Source: Streptomyces bikiniensis
GTDB taxonomy: Bacteria > Actinomycetota > Actinomycetes > Streptomycetales > Streptomycetaceae
Direction: 5' to 3'
Assembly: GCA_000716465.1 (NCBI GenBank)
Contig: JNWL01000025.1
Span: 1-64,000 of the forward strand
Length of the DNA stretch: 64,000 nt
This document shows positions 1-13,010 of the stretch, in pieces. The position numbers and the translations under genes are program-made. A model generated the notes under the pieces. The model did not search any database. It saw only the letters and a program-made list of their open reading frames with translations, and had not been told where the DNA came from. Position 1 is the first letter of the stretch. Each line of letters starts with the position of its first letter.

Positions 1-2
1 CC

Positions 3-629
3 GGGGCCGTCCCGCCGCCACCCCCGGTCGCGCCCCTCGCGCCGCCCGTGGAGCACGGCACCGGAACCGGCGGCGCCACCCTGGCCGTGCTGCTCATCGG
101 CCCCGCGGGCGCCGGCAAGACGACCGTCGCCCGGCACTGGGCGCAGCGCCGCCGCGTGCCCACCGCGCACATCAGCCTGGACGACGTCCGCGAATGGGTC
201 TGCTCCGGCTTCGCCGACCCCCAGTCCGGATGGAACGAGCACTCCGAGGCGCAGTACCGGCTCGCCCGCCGCACCTGCGGCTTCGCCGCGCGCAACTTCC
301 TCGCCAACGGCATCTCCTGCATCGTCGACGACGCCGTCTTCCCCGACCGGCCCGTCGTCGGCCTCGGCGGCTGGAAGCGCCACGTCGGCCCCGGCCTGCT
401 GCCCGTCGTCCTCCTGCCCGGCCTGGAGGTCGTCCTGGAGCGCAACGCCAAGCGCAGCGGCAACCGGCGCCTCTCGGACGAGGAGGTCGCCGCCATCCAC
501 GGCCGGATGGCCGGCTGGTACGGCTCGGGCCTGCCGATCATCGACAACTCCACGTACGACGTCGAGACCACCGCCCGCGTCCTGGACGACGTCCTCGCCC
601 GCGCGATCGCGAGCCCGCCCACCTGGTGA
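3..629 (+). CDS. AAA/zeta-toxin-like P-loop kinase, 5' end outside window
   Basis: Small P-loop NTPase. The Walker A motif GPAGAGKTT lies about 18 residues after the first in-window GTG (position 48). It is followed by LDDVREW and by an IVDDAVF segment where kinases of this fold carry substrate-contacting acidic residues, then an Arg-rich stretch (LERNAKRSGNRRLSDEE) that resembles a lid. The frame is open right back to base 3 with a Pro/Ala-rich run, so the true start is probably upstream of the window and the GTG at 48 is only the first possible start seen. It sits 73 bp before the M24 peptidase gene, on the same strand. The fold predicts phosphoryl transfer; the substrate is unknown. Confidence 0.75.
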   Translation, partial: GAVPPPPPVAPLAPPVEHGTGTGGATLAVLLIGPAGAGKTTVARHWAQRRRVPTAHISLDDVREWVCSGFADPQSGWNEHSEAQYRLARRTCGFAARNFLANGISCIVDDAVFPDRPVVGLGGWKRHVGPGLLPVVLLPGLEVVLERNAKRSGNRRLSDEEVAAIHGRMAGWYGSGLPIIDNSTYDVETTARVLDDVLARAIASPPTW

Positions 630-702
630 GCCCGGGACCGCCGGGCGCCCGGTCGGCCGTTCCGAACAGGCCGTCGCGGCCCGCTCCTCGTAGGCTCGGA
701 GC

Positions 703-1815
703 ATGTCAGAGGTGTATGCGGACCGCCGTGTACGGCTGCGCGACCGGTGCGCGGCCACGGGCAGCCCGGCGGCCCTGGTCTCCCGCCCCGCCAACGTCCG
801 CTATCTCGCGGGCGGCTCCCCGCCGGGCGCCGTCCTGCTCGTCGGCCCCGAACCGGAGGCGGACGTCCTGCTCCGCCCCGTCCCGCCCGGGGGCGAAGCG
901 GTCGACGGGCGGCTGGACGAACTGCTCCGGCAGCAGGTCCTGCCCACCGGGGGAGGGGACCCGGCCGTCGCCGCCGTCGACCTCGCCCGCCGGGCGGGCG
1001 CCGACGCGCTCGCCGTCGAGGAGCACCACCTGACGGTGGCCCGGCACCGGGCCATGGGCGCCGTCGCGTCCGCGCCCCGCCTCACCGACCTCGACTGCGC
1101 CGTGGAGCAGCTCAGGATCGTCAAGGACGAGGACGAGATCGGCTGCCTGCGGATCGCCGCCGAGATCGCCGACCAGGCCCTCGGCGAACTCCTCGAATCC
1201 ATCCTGGTGGGGCGGACCGAGCGCCACCTCGCCCTGGAACTGGAGCGCCGGCTGGTCGACCACGGCGCCGACGGGGCCGCCTTCCCCACCTCGGTGGCGA
1301 CGGGCCCGCACTCCGGCCGCCGGGGGCACCGGCCCACCGACCGCCGGGTGGAGGAAGGCGATTTCCTCTCCGTCTGCCTCGGCGCCGACTACCGCGGCTA
1401 CCGGTGCGAGATCGGCCGGACCTTCGTCATCGGCACCACCCCCGCCGACTGGCAGATCGAGCTGTACGAACTCGTCTTCGCCGCTCAGCGGGCCGGCCGG
1501 GAGTCCCTGGTGCCCGGCGCCGAGTACCGGGACGTGGACCGGGCGGCCCGCCGGATCCTGAAGGCGGCGGGGCACGCGGAGGCCGCCGTCCCCCTCACGG
1601 GGCACGGGGTGGGGCTCGAAATCGACGAGGACCCGCAGTTGTCACCTTCAGCCATGGGTAAACTGGACGCTTGTGTGCCGGTCACCGTCGAACCGGGGGT
1701 CCACCTCCCGGGCCGGGGCGGGGTCCGGATCGATGACACGCTCGTCGTGCGCCAGGAGGCGGACGGCGGACCCGAGCTACTCACCATCACGACCAAGGAG
1801 CTGCTCGCGCTGTAG
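703..1815 (+). CDS. M24 (aminopeptidase P / creatinase fold) family protein
   Basis: 370 residues with the two-domain creatinase/prolidase layout: N-terminal domain to about residue 130, then the pita-bread fold. In active M24 metallopeptidases five metal ligands are D, D, H, E and E. Here the aligned positions are Cys225 (VCLGADY), Glu236 (RCEIGRT), His301 (TGHGVGL), Glu330 (TVEPG) and Asp344 (VRIDD), so three of the five are altered. It starts at ATG 703 and lies 56 bp ahead of efp. From memory Xaa-Pro peptidase homologues occupy this place in other Streptomyces. Peptidase activity should not be assumed; it may bind metal differently or be a non-catalytic homologue. Confidence 0.85.
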   Translation: MSEVYADRRVRLRDRCAATGSPAALVSRPANVRYLAGGSPPGAVLLVGPEPEADVLLRPVPPGGEAVDGRLDELLRQQVLPTGGGDPAVAAVDLARRAGADALAVEEHHLTVARHRAMGAVASAPRLTDLDCAVEQLRIVKDEDEIGCLRIAAEIADQALGELLESILVGRTERHLALELERRLVDHGADGAAFPTSVATGPHSGRRGHRPTDRRVEEGDFLSVCLGADYRGYRCEIGRTFVIGTTPADWQIELYELVFAAQRAGRESLVPGAEYRDVDRAARRILKAAGHAEAAVPLTGHGVGLEIDEDPQLSPSAMGKLDACVPVTVEPGVHLPGRGGVRIDDTLVVRQEADGGPELLTITTKELLAL

Positions 1816-1871
1816 GGCGCGCACGCCTCCCCGGTCCCACGTCAGTCCAGAGTCCAGGAGATTCCGCAACC

Positions 1872-2438
1872 GTGGCTTCCACGAACGACCTCAAGAACGG
1901 CATGGTGCTCAAGCTCGAAGGCGGCCAGCTCTGGTCCGTCGTCGAGTTCCAGCACGTCAAGCCCGGCAAGGGCCCGGCCTTCGTGCGCACCAAGCTCAAG
2001 AACGTGCTGTCCGGCAAGGTCGTCGACAAGACCTTCAACGCGGGCGTCAAGGTCGAGACGGCCACCATCGACCGTCGTGACATGCAGTTCTCCTACATGG
2101 ACGGCGACTACTTCGTCTTCATGGACATGGAGACGTACGACCAGCTGCACGTCGACCGCAAGGCCGTCGGCGACGCCGCGAACTTCCTGGTCGAGGGCTT
2201 CACGGCCTCCGTCGCGCAGCACGAGGGCTCGGTGCTCTACGTCGAGCTCCCCGCCGCCGTCACGCTGACCATCCAGCACACCGACCCGGGCGTCCAGGGC
2301 GACCGCTCCACCGGCGGCACCAAGCCCGCCACGCTGGAGACCGGCCACGAGATCCAGGTCCCGCTCTTCGTCACCACCGGTGAGAAGGTCAAGGTCGACA
2401 CGCGCACCAGCGACTACCTCGGCCGGGTGAACGACTAA
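1872..2438 (+). CDS. efp: Elongation factor P
   Basis: 188 residues, the usual EF-P size, with three beta-barrel domains. EF-P enters the E site of ribosomes stalled on polyproline and promotes peptide-bond formation. The domain I loop KPGKGPAF (residues 30-37) holds Lys33 at the tip, the position modified in other bacteria; no modification enzyme gene is seen in this window. It starts at GTG 1872, preceded by CCAGGAGA about 12 bases upstream. The stop is 2 bp before the nusB GTG, so efp and nusB are probably cotranscribed and translationally linked. Confidence 0.97.
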   Translation: MASTNDLKNGMVLKLEGGQLWSVVEFQHVKPGKGPAFVRTKLKNVLSGKVVDKTFNAGVKVETATIDRRDMQFSYMDGDYFVFMDMETYDQLHVDRKAVGDAANFLVEGFTASVAQHEGSVLYVELPAAVTLTIQHTDPGVQGDRSTGGTKPATLETGHEIQVPLFVTTGEKVKVDTRTSDYLGRVND

Positions 2439-2440
2439 CC

Positions 2441-2878
2441 GTGGCCGCTCGGAGCAAGGCCCGCAAGCGCGCCTTCCAGATCCTCTTCGAGGCCGACCAG
2501 CGCGGCACCTCCGTCCAGGAGGTCCTCGCGGACCAGGTCCGGTACGCCCGCTCGGACGACCGGCAGCCACCGGTCAGCGAGTTCACCATGCAGCTGGTGG
2601 AGGGGTACGCGTCCCACGTGGCGCGGATCGACGAGCTCATCGCGACCTACGCGGTGGACTGGGACCTCGACCGGATGCCCGTCGCCGACCGGAACATCGT
2701 GCGCCTCGGCGCGTACGAGCTGATCTGGGAGGACGGCACGCCGGACGCGGTCGTGATCGACGAGGCGGTGCAGCTCGCCAAGGAGTTCTCCACCGACGAG
2801 TCGCCGGCCTTCGTCAACGGCCTGCTCGCGCGCTTCAAGGACCTGAAGCCGCGGCTGCGCCGGGACGTGGACGCCTGA
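2441..2878 (+). CDS. nusB: Transcription antitermination factor NusB
   Basis: 145-residue all-helical NusB. It begins MAARSKARKRAFQILFEAD, the Arg/Lys-rich first helix that contacts boxA RNA, and ends with the conserved ARFKDL helix. NusB pairs with NusE (ribosomal protein S10) on boxA to support rRNA antitermination. GTG start 2 bp after efp. A strong hairpin follows 25 bp after the stop and closes this unit before convergent bldD. Confidence 0.96.
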   Translation: MAARSKARKRAFQILFEADQRGTSVQEVLADQVRYARSDDRQPPVSEFTMQLVEGYASHVARIDELIATYAVDWDLDRMPVADRNIVRLGAYELIWEDGTPDAVVIDEAVQLAKEFSTDESPAFVNGLLARFKDLKPRLRRDVDA

Positions 2879-2903
2879 GTCCCGCCCCCACCCGGTAGCC
2901 GGA

Positions 2904-2940
2904 GGGGCCCGCAGCACCGAGACGTGCCGCGGGCCCCTTC
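2904..2940 (+). terminator. nusB transcription terminator hairpin
   Basis: Inverted repeat 2904-2917 / 2924-2937 (GGGGCCCGCAGCAC against GTGCCGCGGGCCCC, one mismatch) with a 6-nt loop, followed by TTC. It lies 25 bp after the nusB stop and before the convergent bldD unit. There is no long T-run, as is usual in Streptomyces. Confidence 0.8.
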
Positions 2941-3056
2941 GGCCTGTCCGGGGCCCTTCCGGCCCCTGCAGGCCCCCCGGGCCTCCCCGGCGCCCCTCCC
3001 GGACCCGGGGAGCCCCCGCGCGCCGGGGAGCGATCCGTACGGCCCGGAAAACACGA

Positions 3057-3087
3057 GATCCGTGGACGTCGGCGACGTCCACGGATC
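3057..3087 (-). terminator. bldD transcription terminator hairpin
   Basis: Perfect 14-bp inverted repeat GATCCGTGGACGTC (3057-3070) / 3074-3087 with a 3-nt loop, 35 bp past the bldD stop. Read on the minus strand it is followed by TCGTGTTTT, a good U-rich tail, so it is an intrinsic terminator for bldD. Confidence 0.85.
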
Positions 3088-3121
3088 CGGCGGTACGTTT
3101 CTGCTGGGCCCTCCGAAGGGG

Positions 3122-3622
3122 TCAGCTGTCCTCGTGGGCGACCGCGCGGCGCGCGTCCGCGTCCAGCACGCCCCAGCTGATCAGCTGCTCGGTGAGGACC
3201 GAGGGGGACTGGTCGTAGATGACGGCGAGGGTGCGCAGGTCGTCCTGGCGGATCGACAGCACCTTGCCGTTGTAGTCGCCGCGCTGCGACTGGATCGTCG
3301 CGGCGTAGCGCTGGAGCGGGCCGGCCTTCTCCTGCGGGACGTGGGCCAGGCGCTCCAGGTCCAGGACCAGCTTCGGCGGCGGCTCGGCCGCCCCGCCCGG
3401 CGTCGTGCCCGGCAGGAGCTCCTGCACCGGCACCCCGTAGAAGTCCGCGAGCTCGGCGAGACGCTGCACGGTCACGGCGCGGTCGCCCCGCTCGTACGAG
3501 CCGACCACCACGGCCTTCCAGCGGCCCTGGGACTTCTCCTCCACCCCGTGGAGCGAAAGACCCTGCTGGGTGCGGATGGCGCGGAGTTTGGCCCCGAGCT
3601 GCTTTGCGTATTCGCTGGACAT
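3122..3622 (-). CDS. bldD: BldD developmental master repressor, c-di-GMP responsive
   Basis: 166 residues, essentially the length of S. coelicolor BldD. Residues 10-70 form an XRE/Cro-type helix-turn-helix DNA-binding domain (KAVVVGSYERGDRAV). The C-terminal domain carries the c-di-GMP signature RGD-X8-RQDD exactly (RGD 114-116, RQDD 125-128). In Streptomyces a tetramer of c-di-GMP joins two BldD C-terminal domains, and the dimer then represses sporulation genes during vegetative growth. It is divergent from pyrR and convergent with nusB. Its upstream region contains a BldD-box-like palindrome at 3670-3687, which fits the known autorepression. Start ATG 3622. Confidence 0.98.
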   Translation of the reverse strand: MSSEYAKQLGAKLRAIRTQQGLSLHGVEEKSQGRWKAVVVGSYERGDRAVTVQRLAELADFYGVPVQELLPGTTPGGAAEPPPKLVLDLERLAHVPQEKAGPLQRYAATIQSQRGDYNGKVLSIRQDDLRTLAVIYDQSPSVLTEQLISWGVLDADARRAVAHEDS

Positions 3623-3669
3623 AACGCTCCCGGACGCTGTGACGACATGCGGCTGCGCCGCGCGGCTGG

Positions 3670-3687
3670 TAACTCACTGTGAGGTTA
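3670..3687 (-). promoter_or_regulatory. bldD: BldD-box-like palindrome upstream of bldD
   Basis: TAACTCACTGTGAGGTTA is an imperfect palindrome whose core CTCAC-T-GTGAG (3673-3683) fits the published BldD target pattern of inverted AGTGA/TCAC halves. It lies about 50 bp upstream of the bldD ATG, where autoregulation is established in S. coelicolor. Binding here is inferred. Confidence 0.65.
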
Positions 3688-3796
3688 CGCAGCGTTACAC
3701 CCACCCGTCAAGCCGAAAGGTCCGTACCGCCCCCGCCCGGGGGACGGCGCCCGGAGGGGCGCCGGGGGTGCGCGGAGGGCGCCGCGCCACCCCTGG

Positions 3797-3802
3797 TAGG
3801 GT
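3797..3802 (+). promoter_or_regulatory. Candidate -10 element of the pyr operon
   Basis: TAGGGT preceded by TGG, about 65 bp before the pyrR ATG and 24 bp before the PyrR-binding leader. It fits the TANNNT -10 pattern of the main Streptomyces sigma factor. No convincing -35 is visible at the expected distance. Confidence 0.45.
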
Positions 3803-3820
3803 TGAGGCGCAAGTACGACG

Positions 3821-3858
3821 TCCTTTAAGAGCCGTCCCGTGAGGCGGAGAAGGAGGTC
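3821..3858 (+). promoter_or_regulatory. PyrR-binding leader RNA overlapping the pyrR ribosome-binding site
   Basis: TCCTTTAAGA, GCCGTCCCGT and GAGGCGGAGAAGGAGG run consecutively and match the PyrR-binding-loop consensus known from pyr mRNA leaders (GUCC...GAGAGGCUGAGAAGG in Bacillus). The stem GCCG(T)CC / GGCGG encloses the purine-rich loop, and the right side runs straight into the Shine-Dalgarno AGGAGG (3851-3856), 10 bases before the pyrR ATG. UMP-bound PyrR would stabilise the hairpin and block translation of the operon, the mechanism shown for mycobacterial pyrR. No attenuator hairpin lies between it and pyrR, which supports translational control. Confidence 0.85.
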
Positions 3859-3866
3859 CGTTTCTC

Positions 3867-4442
3867 ATGGACACCCAGCTGGATCCCCGGCAGTACGGCG
3901 ACGACGCGCGGCCCGTTCTCGAAGGCCCCGACATCGCGCGGGTCCTCACCCGCATCGCCCACGAGATCGTCGAGCGCGCCAAGGGCGCCGACGACGTGGT
4001 CCTCCTCGGCATCCCCACCCGCGGCGTCTTCCTCGCCCGCCGGCTCGCCGAGAAGCTCGCCTCCATCACCGGCACCAAGATCCCGGTCGGTTCCCTCGAC
4101 ATCACCATGTACCGGGACGACCTGCGGATGAGGCCCGCCCGCGCCATCGGCCGCACCGAGATCCCCGCCGACGGCATCGACGGACGCCTCGTCGTCCTCG
4201 TCGACGACGTCCTCTTCTCCGGCCGCACCATCCGCGCCGCCCTCGACGCCCTCGGCGACATCGGCCGCCCCCGCGCCGTCCAGCTCGCCGTCCTCGTCGA
4301 CCGCGGCCACCGCGAGCTGCCCATCCGCGCCGACTACGTCGGCAAGAACCTCCCCACGTCGCTGCGGGAGACGGTCAAGGTCCTGCTCGCCGAGGAGGAC
4401 GGTCGCGACACCGTCCTGCTCGGCTCCAAGCCCGCCTCCTAG
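3867..4442 (+). CDS. pyrR: PyrR bifunctional pyr operon regulator / uracil phosphoribosyltransferase
   Basis: 191 residues of type I phosphoribosyltransferase fold with the PRPP loop [13 protein letters not shown] at 109-121. PyrR binds pyr mRNA when UMP is high and may also convert uracil + PRPP to UMP. First gene of the UMP biosynthesis cluster, 83 bp before pyrB. Start ATG 3867 is set by AGGAGG at 3851-3856, which lies inside PyrR's own RNA target, so the protein should repress its own translation and, by coupling, that of the downstream genes. Confidence 0.96.
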   Translation: MDTQLDPRQYGDDARPVLEGPDIARVLTRIAHEIVERAKGADDVVLLGIPTRGVFLARRLAEKLASITGTKIPVGSLDITMYRDDLRMRPARAIGRTEIPADGIDGRLVVLVDDVLFSGRTIRAALDALGDIGRPRAVQLAVLVDRGHRELPIRADYVGKNLPTSLRETVKVLLAEEDGRDTVLLGSKPAS

Positions 4443-4525
4443 CCGGACCGGCTCCCCTGCCCGGGCCGGGGCACCCCCCTGCCCCCGCACGCCCTCACGC
4501 CTCCCCACCACGGAGAGAAACCCCG

Positions 4526-5518
4526 ATGATGCGTCACCTCATCTCGGCCGCCGACCTCACCCGCGACGACGCCGTACTGATCCTCGACACCGCCGAGGAG
4601 ATGGCCCGAGTGGCCGACCGGCCCATCAAGAAGCTGCCGACCCTGCGCGGCCGCACCATCTGCAACCTCTTCTTCGAGGACTCCACCCGGACCCGGATCT
4701 CCTTCGAGGCCGCCGAGAAGCGCCTCTCCGCCGACGTCATCAACTTCGCGGCCAAGGGCTCCAGCGTCTCCAAGGGCGAGTCCCTGAAGGACACCGCCCA
4801 GACCCTGGAGGCCATGGGCGTCGACGCGGTCGTCATCCGGCACGGCGCCTCCGGCGCCCCGTACCGCCTCGCCACCTCCGGCTGGATCGACGCCCCCGTC
4901 GTCAACGCCGGCGACGGCACCCACCAGCACCCCACCCAGGCCCTCCTGGACGCCTTCACCATGCGCCGCCGCCTCGTCGGCCGCGACACCGGACTCGGCC
5001 AGGACCTCGCGGGCAGGCGGATCACCCTCGTCGGCGACGTCCTGCACAGCCGGGTCGCCCGCTCGAACGTCGACCTGCTGCACACCCTCGGCGCCGAGGT
5101 CACCCTGGTGGCCCCGCCCACCCTGGTCCCCGTCGGCGTCGAGACCTGGCCCTGCGAGGTCTCGTACGACCTCGACGCCGTGCTGCCGAAGTCCGACGCC
5201 GTGATGATGCTGCGCGTGCAGCGCGAGCGGATGAACGCCGCCTTCTTCCCCACCGAGCGCGAGTACTCGCGCCGCTACGGCCTCGACGGCGAGCGGATGG
5301 CGAAGATGCCCGAGCACGCCATCGTGATGCACCCCGGCCCCATGGTCCGCGGCATGGAGATCACCGCCGAGGTCGCCGACTCCGACCGCTGCACGGTCGT
5401 CGAGCAGGTCGCCAACGGCGTCTCCGTCCGCATGGCCGTGCTCTACCTGCTCCTGGGCGGCTCCGAGCCCGCCGTCACCACCACCACCCCCGCCGCCCGC
5501 ACCGAGGAGAACAAGTAA
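4526..5518 (+). CDS. pyrB: Aspartate carbamoyltransferase catalytic subunit
   Basis: 330 residues. It condenses carbamoyl phosphate with aspartate to carbamoyl aspartate, the second step of UMP synthesis. The carbamoyl-phosphate loop DSTRTR (52-57), HPTQ (135-138) and the C-terminal HPGPMVRG (269-276) are intact. ATG 4526 is preceded by GGAGAG at 4512-4517; the reading frame is open further upstream but overlaps pyrR. There is no pyrI-like regulatory subunit, as expected for actinobacteria, where ATCase works alone or with dihydroorotase. The next gene, pyrC, starts 2 bp after its stop. Confidence 0.97.
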   Translation: MMRHLISAADLTRDDAVLILDTAEEMARVADRPIKKLPTLRGRTICNLFFEDSTRTRISFEAAEKRLSADVINFAAKGSSVSKGESLKDTAQTLEAMGVDAVVIRHGASGAPYRLATSGWIDAPVVNAGDGTHQHPTQALLDAFTMRRRLVGRDTGLGQDLAGRRITLVGDVLHSRVARSNVDLLHTLGAEVTLVAPPTLVPVGVETWPCEVSYDLDAVLPKSDAVMMLRVQRERMNAAFFPTEREYSRRYGLDGERMAKMPEHAIVMHPGPMVRGMEITAEVADSDRCTVVEQVANGVSVRMAVLYLLLGGSEPAVTTTTPAARTEENK

Positions 5519-5520
5519 CC

Positions 5521-6807
5521 ATGAGCAAGATCCTGATCCGCGGGGCGAAGGTACTGGGCGGTGAGCCGCAGGACGTCCTGATCGACGGCGAGACCATCGC
5601 CGAGGTCGGAACCGGACTGTCCGCCGAGGGCGCGACCGTGGTCGAGGCCGGCGGACAGATCCTCCTCCCCGGCCTGGTCGACCTCCACACCCACCTGCGC
5701 GAGCCCGGCCGCGAGGACTCCGAGACCGTCCTCACCGGCACCCGCGCCGCCGCCTCCGGCGGCTACACCTCCGTCTTCGCCATGGCCAACACCCATCCGG
5801 TCGCCGACACCGCCGGCGTGGTCGAGCAGGTCTGGCGCCTCGGCAAGGAGTCCGGCTACTGCGACGTGCAGCCCATCGGCGCCGTCACCGTCGGCCTGGA
5901 GGGCGAGAAGCTCGCCGAGCTCGGCGCCATGCACGACTCCGCCGCCGGCGTCACCGTCTTCTCCGACGACGGCAAGTGCGTGGACGACGCCGTGATCATG
6001 CGCCGCGCCCTGGAGTACGTGAAGGCCTTCGGCGGCGTCGTCGCCCAGCACGCCCAGGAGCCCCGCCTCACCGAGGGCGCCCAGATGAACGAGGGGATCG
6101 TCTCGGCCGAGCTCGGCCTCGGCGGCTGGCCCGCCGTCGCCGAGGAGTCGATCATCGCCCGCGACGTCCTCCTCGCCGAGCACGTCGGCTCCCGCGTCCA
6201 CATCTGCCACCTCTCCACCGCCGGCTCCGTCGAGATCGTCCGCTGGGCCAAGTCCCGCGGCATCGACGTCACCGCCGAGGTCACCCCGCACCACCTCCTC
6301 CTCACGGACGAGCTGGTCCGCTCGTACAACCCGGTCTACAAGGTCAACCCGCCGCTGCGCACCGAGAAGGACGTCCTCGCGCTCCGCGAGGCGCTGGCCG
6401 ACGGCACGATCGACATCGTCGCCACCGACCACGCCCCCCACCCGCACGAGGACAAGGACTGCGAGTGGGCCGCCGCCGCCATGGGCATGGTCGGCCTGGA
6501 GACCGCCCTCTCCGTCGTCCAGCAGACGATGGTCGAGACCGGACTCCTCGACTGGGCCGGCGTCGCCGACCGCATGTCCTTCGCCCCCGCCCGCATCGGC
6601 CGGGCCACCGGCCACGGACGCCCCGTCTCGGCTGGTGAGCCCGCGAACCTGACCCTGGTCGATCCGGCTTACCGTGGAGTCGTGGACCCCGCGGACTTCG
6701 CCTCCCGCAGCCGCAACACCCCGTACGAGGGCCGCGAGCTGCCGGGACGCGTCACCCACACCTTCCTGCGGGGCCGGGCAACGGTCGTGGACGGGAAGCT
6801 GGCGTGA
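5521..6807 (+). CDS. pyrC: Dihydroorotase (type I, AtzF/PyrC2-like)
   Basis: 428-residue amidohydrolase that closes carbamoyl aspartate to dihydroorotate. The metal motif HTHLREPG (56-63) is followed by the other expected ligands in QHAQEP, ICHLS and ATDHAPH, and all are present. It starts 2 bp after pyrB, consistent with the PyrB-PyrC complexes known for this long dihydroorotase type. Its TGA overlaps the GTG of the next gene, so translation is coupled. Confidence 0.97.
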   Translation: MSKILIRGAKVLGGEPQDVLIDGETIAEVGTGLSAEGATVVEAGGQILLPGLVDLHTHLREPGREDSETVLTGTRAAASGGYTSVFAMANTHPVADTAGVVEQVWRLGKESGYCDVQPIGAVTVGLEGEKLAELGAMHDSAAGVTVFSDDGKCVDDAVIMRRALEYVKAFGGVVAQHAQEPRLTEGAQMNEGIVSAELGLGGWPAVAEESIIARDVLLAEHVGSRVHICHLSTAGSVEIVRWAKSRGIDVTAEVTPHHLLLTDELVRSYNPVYKVNPPLRTEKDVLALREALADGTIDIVATDHAPHPHEDKDCEWAAAAMGMVGLETALSVVQQTMVETGLLDWAGVADRMSFAPARIGRATGHGRPVSAGEPANLTLVDPAYRGVVDPADFASRSRNTPYEGRELPGRVTHTFLRGRATVVDGKLA

Positions 6808-7376
6808 CACCACTCATCGCAATCGCCGCAGAGGCAGCCGAGAAGAAGTCGGCGGAGGTGACCGACTGGGCCGGAAGGATCGGCTGGGTCGCCGGACTGC
6901 TGCTCTTCATCGCCTTCGTGTACTGGCTCATGCGCCAGGGCTGGAAGTGGCGCGGCAGCCTCCAGTCCGGCCTCCCCGCCCTGCCCGCCGCGCCGGAGAC
7001 GGCCGGCGAGGCGAAACTGACCCTCGGCGGGCGGTACCACGGGTCCACGACCGCCGGGCAGTGGCTCGACCGGATCGTCGCCCACGGCCTCGGCGTCCGC
7101 AGCCGCGTCGAGCTCACGCTCACCGACGCCGGGATCACGGTCGTCCGCCCCGGGGCGAACGACTTCCACATCCCGGCCGACGCCCTGCGCGAGGCACGCC
7201 TCGACAAGGGCATCGCCGGAAAGGTCCTCGCCGAGGGCGGGCTCCTGATCGTCACCTGGGAGCACGGCGGCACCCTCCTCGACTCCGGCTTCCGGTCCGA
7301 CCGGGCGGCGGAGCACACCGCCTGGGTCGAGACCGTCAATTCCATGATCAGCGCAACGGAAGGCATCGCACGATGA
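6804..7376 (+). CDS. Single-pass membrane protein with PH-like domain, in the pyr operon
   Basis: 190 residues. A hydrophobic helix (about 28-45, [17 protein letters not shown]) follows a short charged N-terminus. The rest is a soluble beta-rich domain of the bacterial PH-like type ([21 protein letters not shown]...). It overlaps pyrC by 4 bp and carA by 4 bp, so its synthesis is tied to the pathway enzymes. I recall an equivalent (SCO1485) at this place in S. coelicolor. There are no catalytic motifs; a membrane tether or scaffold for the pyrimidine enzymes is a guess. Confidence 0.9.
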   Translation: MTPLIAIAAEAAEKKSAEVTDWAGRIGWVAGLLLFIAFVYWLMRQGWKWRGSLQSGLPALPAAPETAGEAKLTLGGRYHGSTTAGQWLDRIVAHGLGVRSRVELTLTDAGITVVRPGANDFHIPADALREARLDKGIAGKVLAEGGLLIVTWEHGGTLLDSGFRSDRAAEHTAWVETVNSMISATEGIAR

Positions 7377-8513
7377 CGACCTCCACCAGGGGAGCCGACA
7401 AGGCTCCCGCCGTACTCGTCCTGGAGGACGGCCGCATCTTCCGCGGCCGCGCCTACGGGGCCGTGGGGGAGACCTTCGGCGAGGCCGTGTTCTCCACCGG
7501 CATGACCGGCTACCAGGAGACCCTCACCGACCCGTCGTACCACCGCCAGGTCGTGGTCATGACCGCCCCGCACGTCGGCAACACCGGCGTCAACGACGAG
7601 GACCCCGAGTCCGGTCGCATCTGGGTCTCCGGCTACGTCGTCCGCGACCCCGCCCGCGTCTCCTCCAACTGGCGCGCGAAGCGCTCCCTGGACGAGGAGC
7701 TGGAGCGCCAGGGCGTCGTCGGCATCTCCGGCGTCGACACCCGCGCCCTCACCCGCCACCTGCGCGAGCGCGGCGCCATGCGCGTCGGCATCTTCTCCGG
7801 CGACGCCTGGACGGGCGTCCGCGACGAGGCCCTGCTCGCCAAGGTCAAGGCGCAGCCCGAGATGAAGGGCGCGAACCTCTCCGCCGAGGTCGCCACCAAG
7901 GAGGCGTACGTCGTCCCCGCGGTCGGCGAGAAGAGGTTCACCGTCGCCGCCGTCGACCTCGGCATCAAGGGCATGACCCCGCACCGGATGGCCGAGCGCG
8001 GCATCGAGGTCCACGTCCTGCCCGCCACCGCCACCGCCGAGGACGTCTACGCCGTCCAGCCCGACGGGGTGTTCTTCTCCAACGGCCCCGGCGACCCGGC
8101 CACCGCGGACGGCCCCGTCGCCCTCATGCGGGCCGTCCTGGAGCGGAGGACGCCGCTCTTCGGCATCTGCTTCGGCAACCAGATCCTGGGCCGCGCCCTC
8201 GGCTTCGGCACGTACAAGCTGAAGTACGGCCACCGGGGCATCAACCAGCCGGTCCAGGACCGCACCACCGGCAAGGTCGAGGTCACCGCGCACAACCACG
8301 GCTTCGCCGTGGACGCGCCCCTCGACAAGGTCTCCGACACCCCCTTCGGGCGCGCCGAGGTCTCCCACGTCTGTCTCAACGACAACGTCGTGGAGGGCCT
8401 CCAGCTGCTCGACCGACCCGCCTTCTCGGTCCAGTACCACCCCGAGGCGGCCGCGGGTCCGCACGACGCCGCGTACCTCTTCGACCGCTTCGTATCCCTG
8501 ATGGAGGCCGAGC

Positions 8514-8521
<8 letters not shown>
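7373..8521 (+). CDS. carA: Carbamoyl-phosphate synthase small (glutaminase) subunit
   Basis: 382 residues. It hydrolyses glutamine and channels ammonia to CarB. The N-terminal CarA domain is followed by a class I glutamine amidotransferase domain with nucleophile Cys266 (GICFGNQ) and the partner pair His356 / Glu358 (YHPEA). ATG 7373 overlaps the previous stop by 4 bp. The frame is open upstream to 6674, but that part is a shadow of pyrC and the PH-like gene. Its last codons overlap the carB GTG by 8 bp. Confidence 0.97.
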
Positions 8522-11822
<3,301 letters not shown>

Positions 11823-11832
11823 CAGCCCGTAC

Positions 11833-11873
11833 GAAGAGGGGGACACCGGCCACCGTGCGGTGTCCCCCTCTTC
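11833..11873 (+). terminator. Hairpin between carB and pyrD
   Basis: Perfect 16-bp inverted repeat GAAGAGGGGGACACCG (11833-11848) / 11858-11873 with a 9-nt loop. It stands between two genes of the same pathway on the same strand, the only such break in a cluster otherwise joined by overlaps. It could be a partial terminator or mRNA-stability stem, giving pyrD-pyrF a separate level of expression. Confidence 0.75.
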
Positions 11874-11900
11874 ATGACCGAACAAGGGATATTTCGGACG

Positions 11901-13006
<1,106 letters not shown>

Positions 13007-13010
<4 letters not shown>

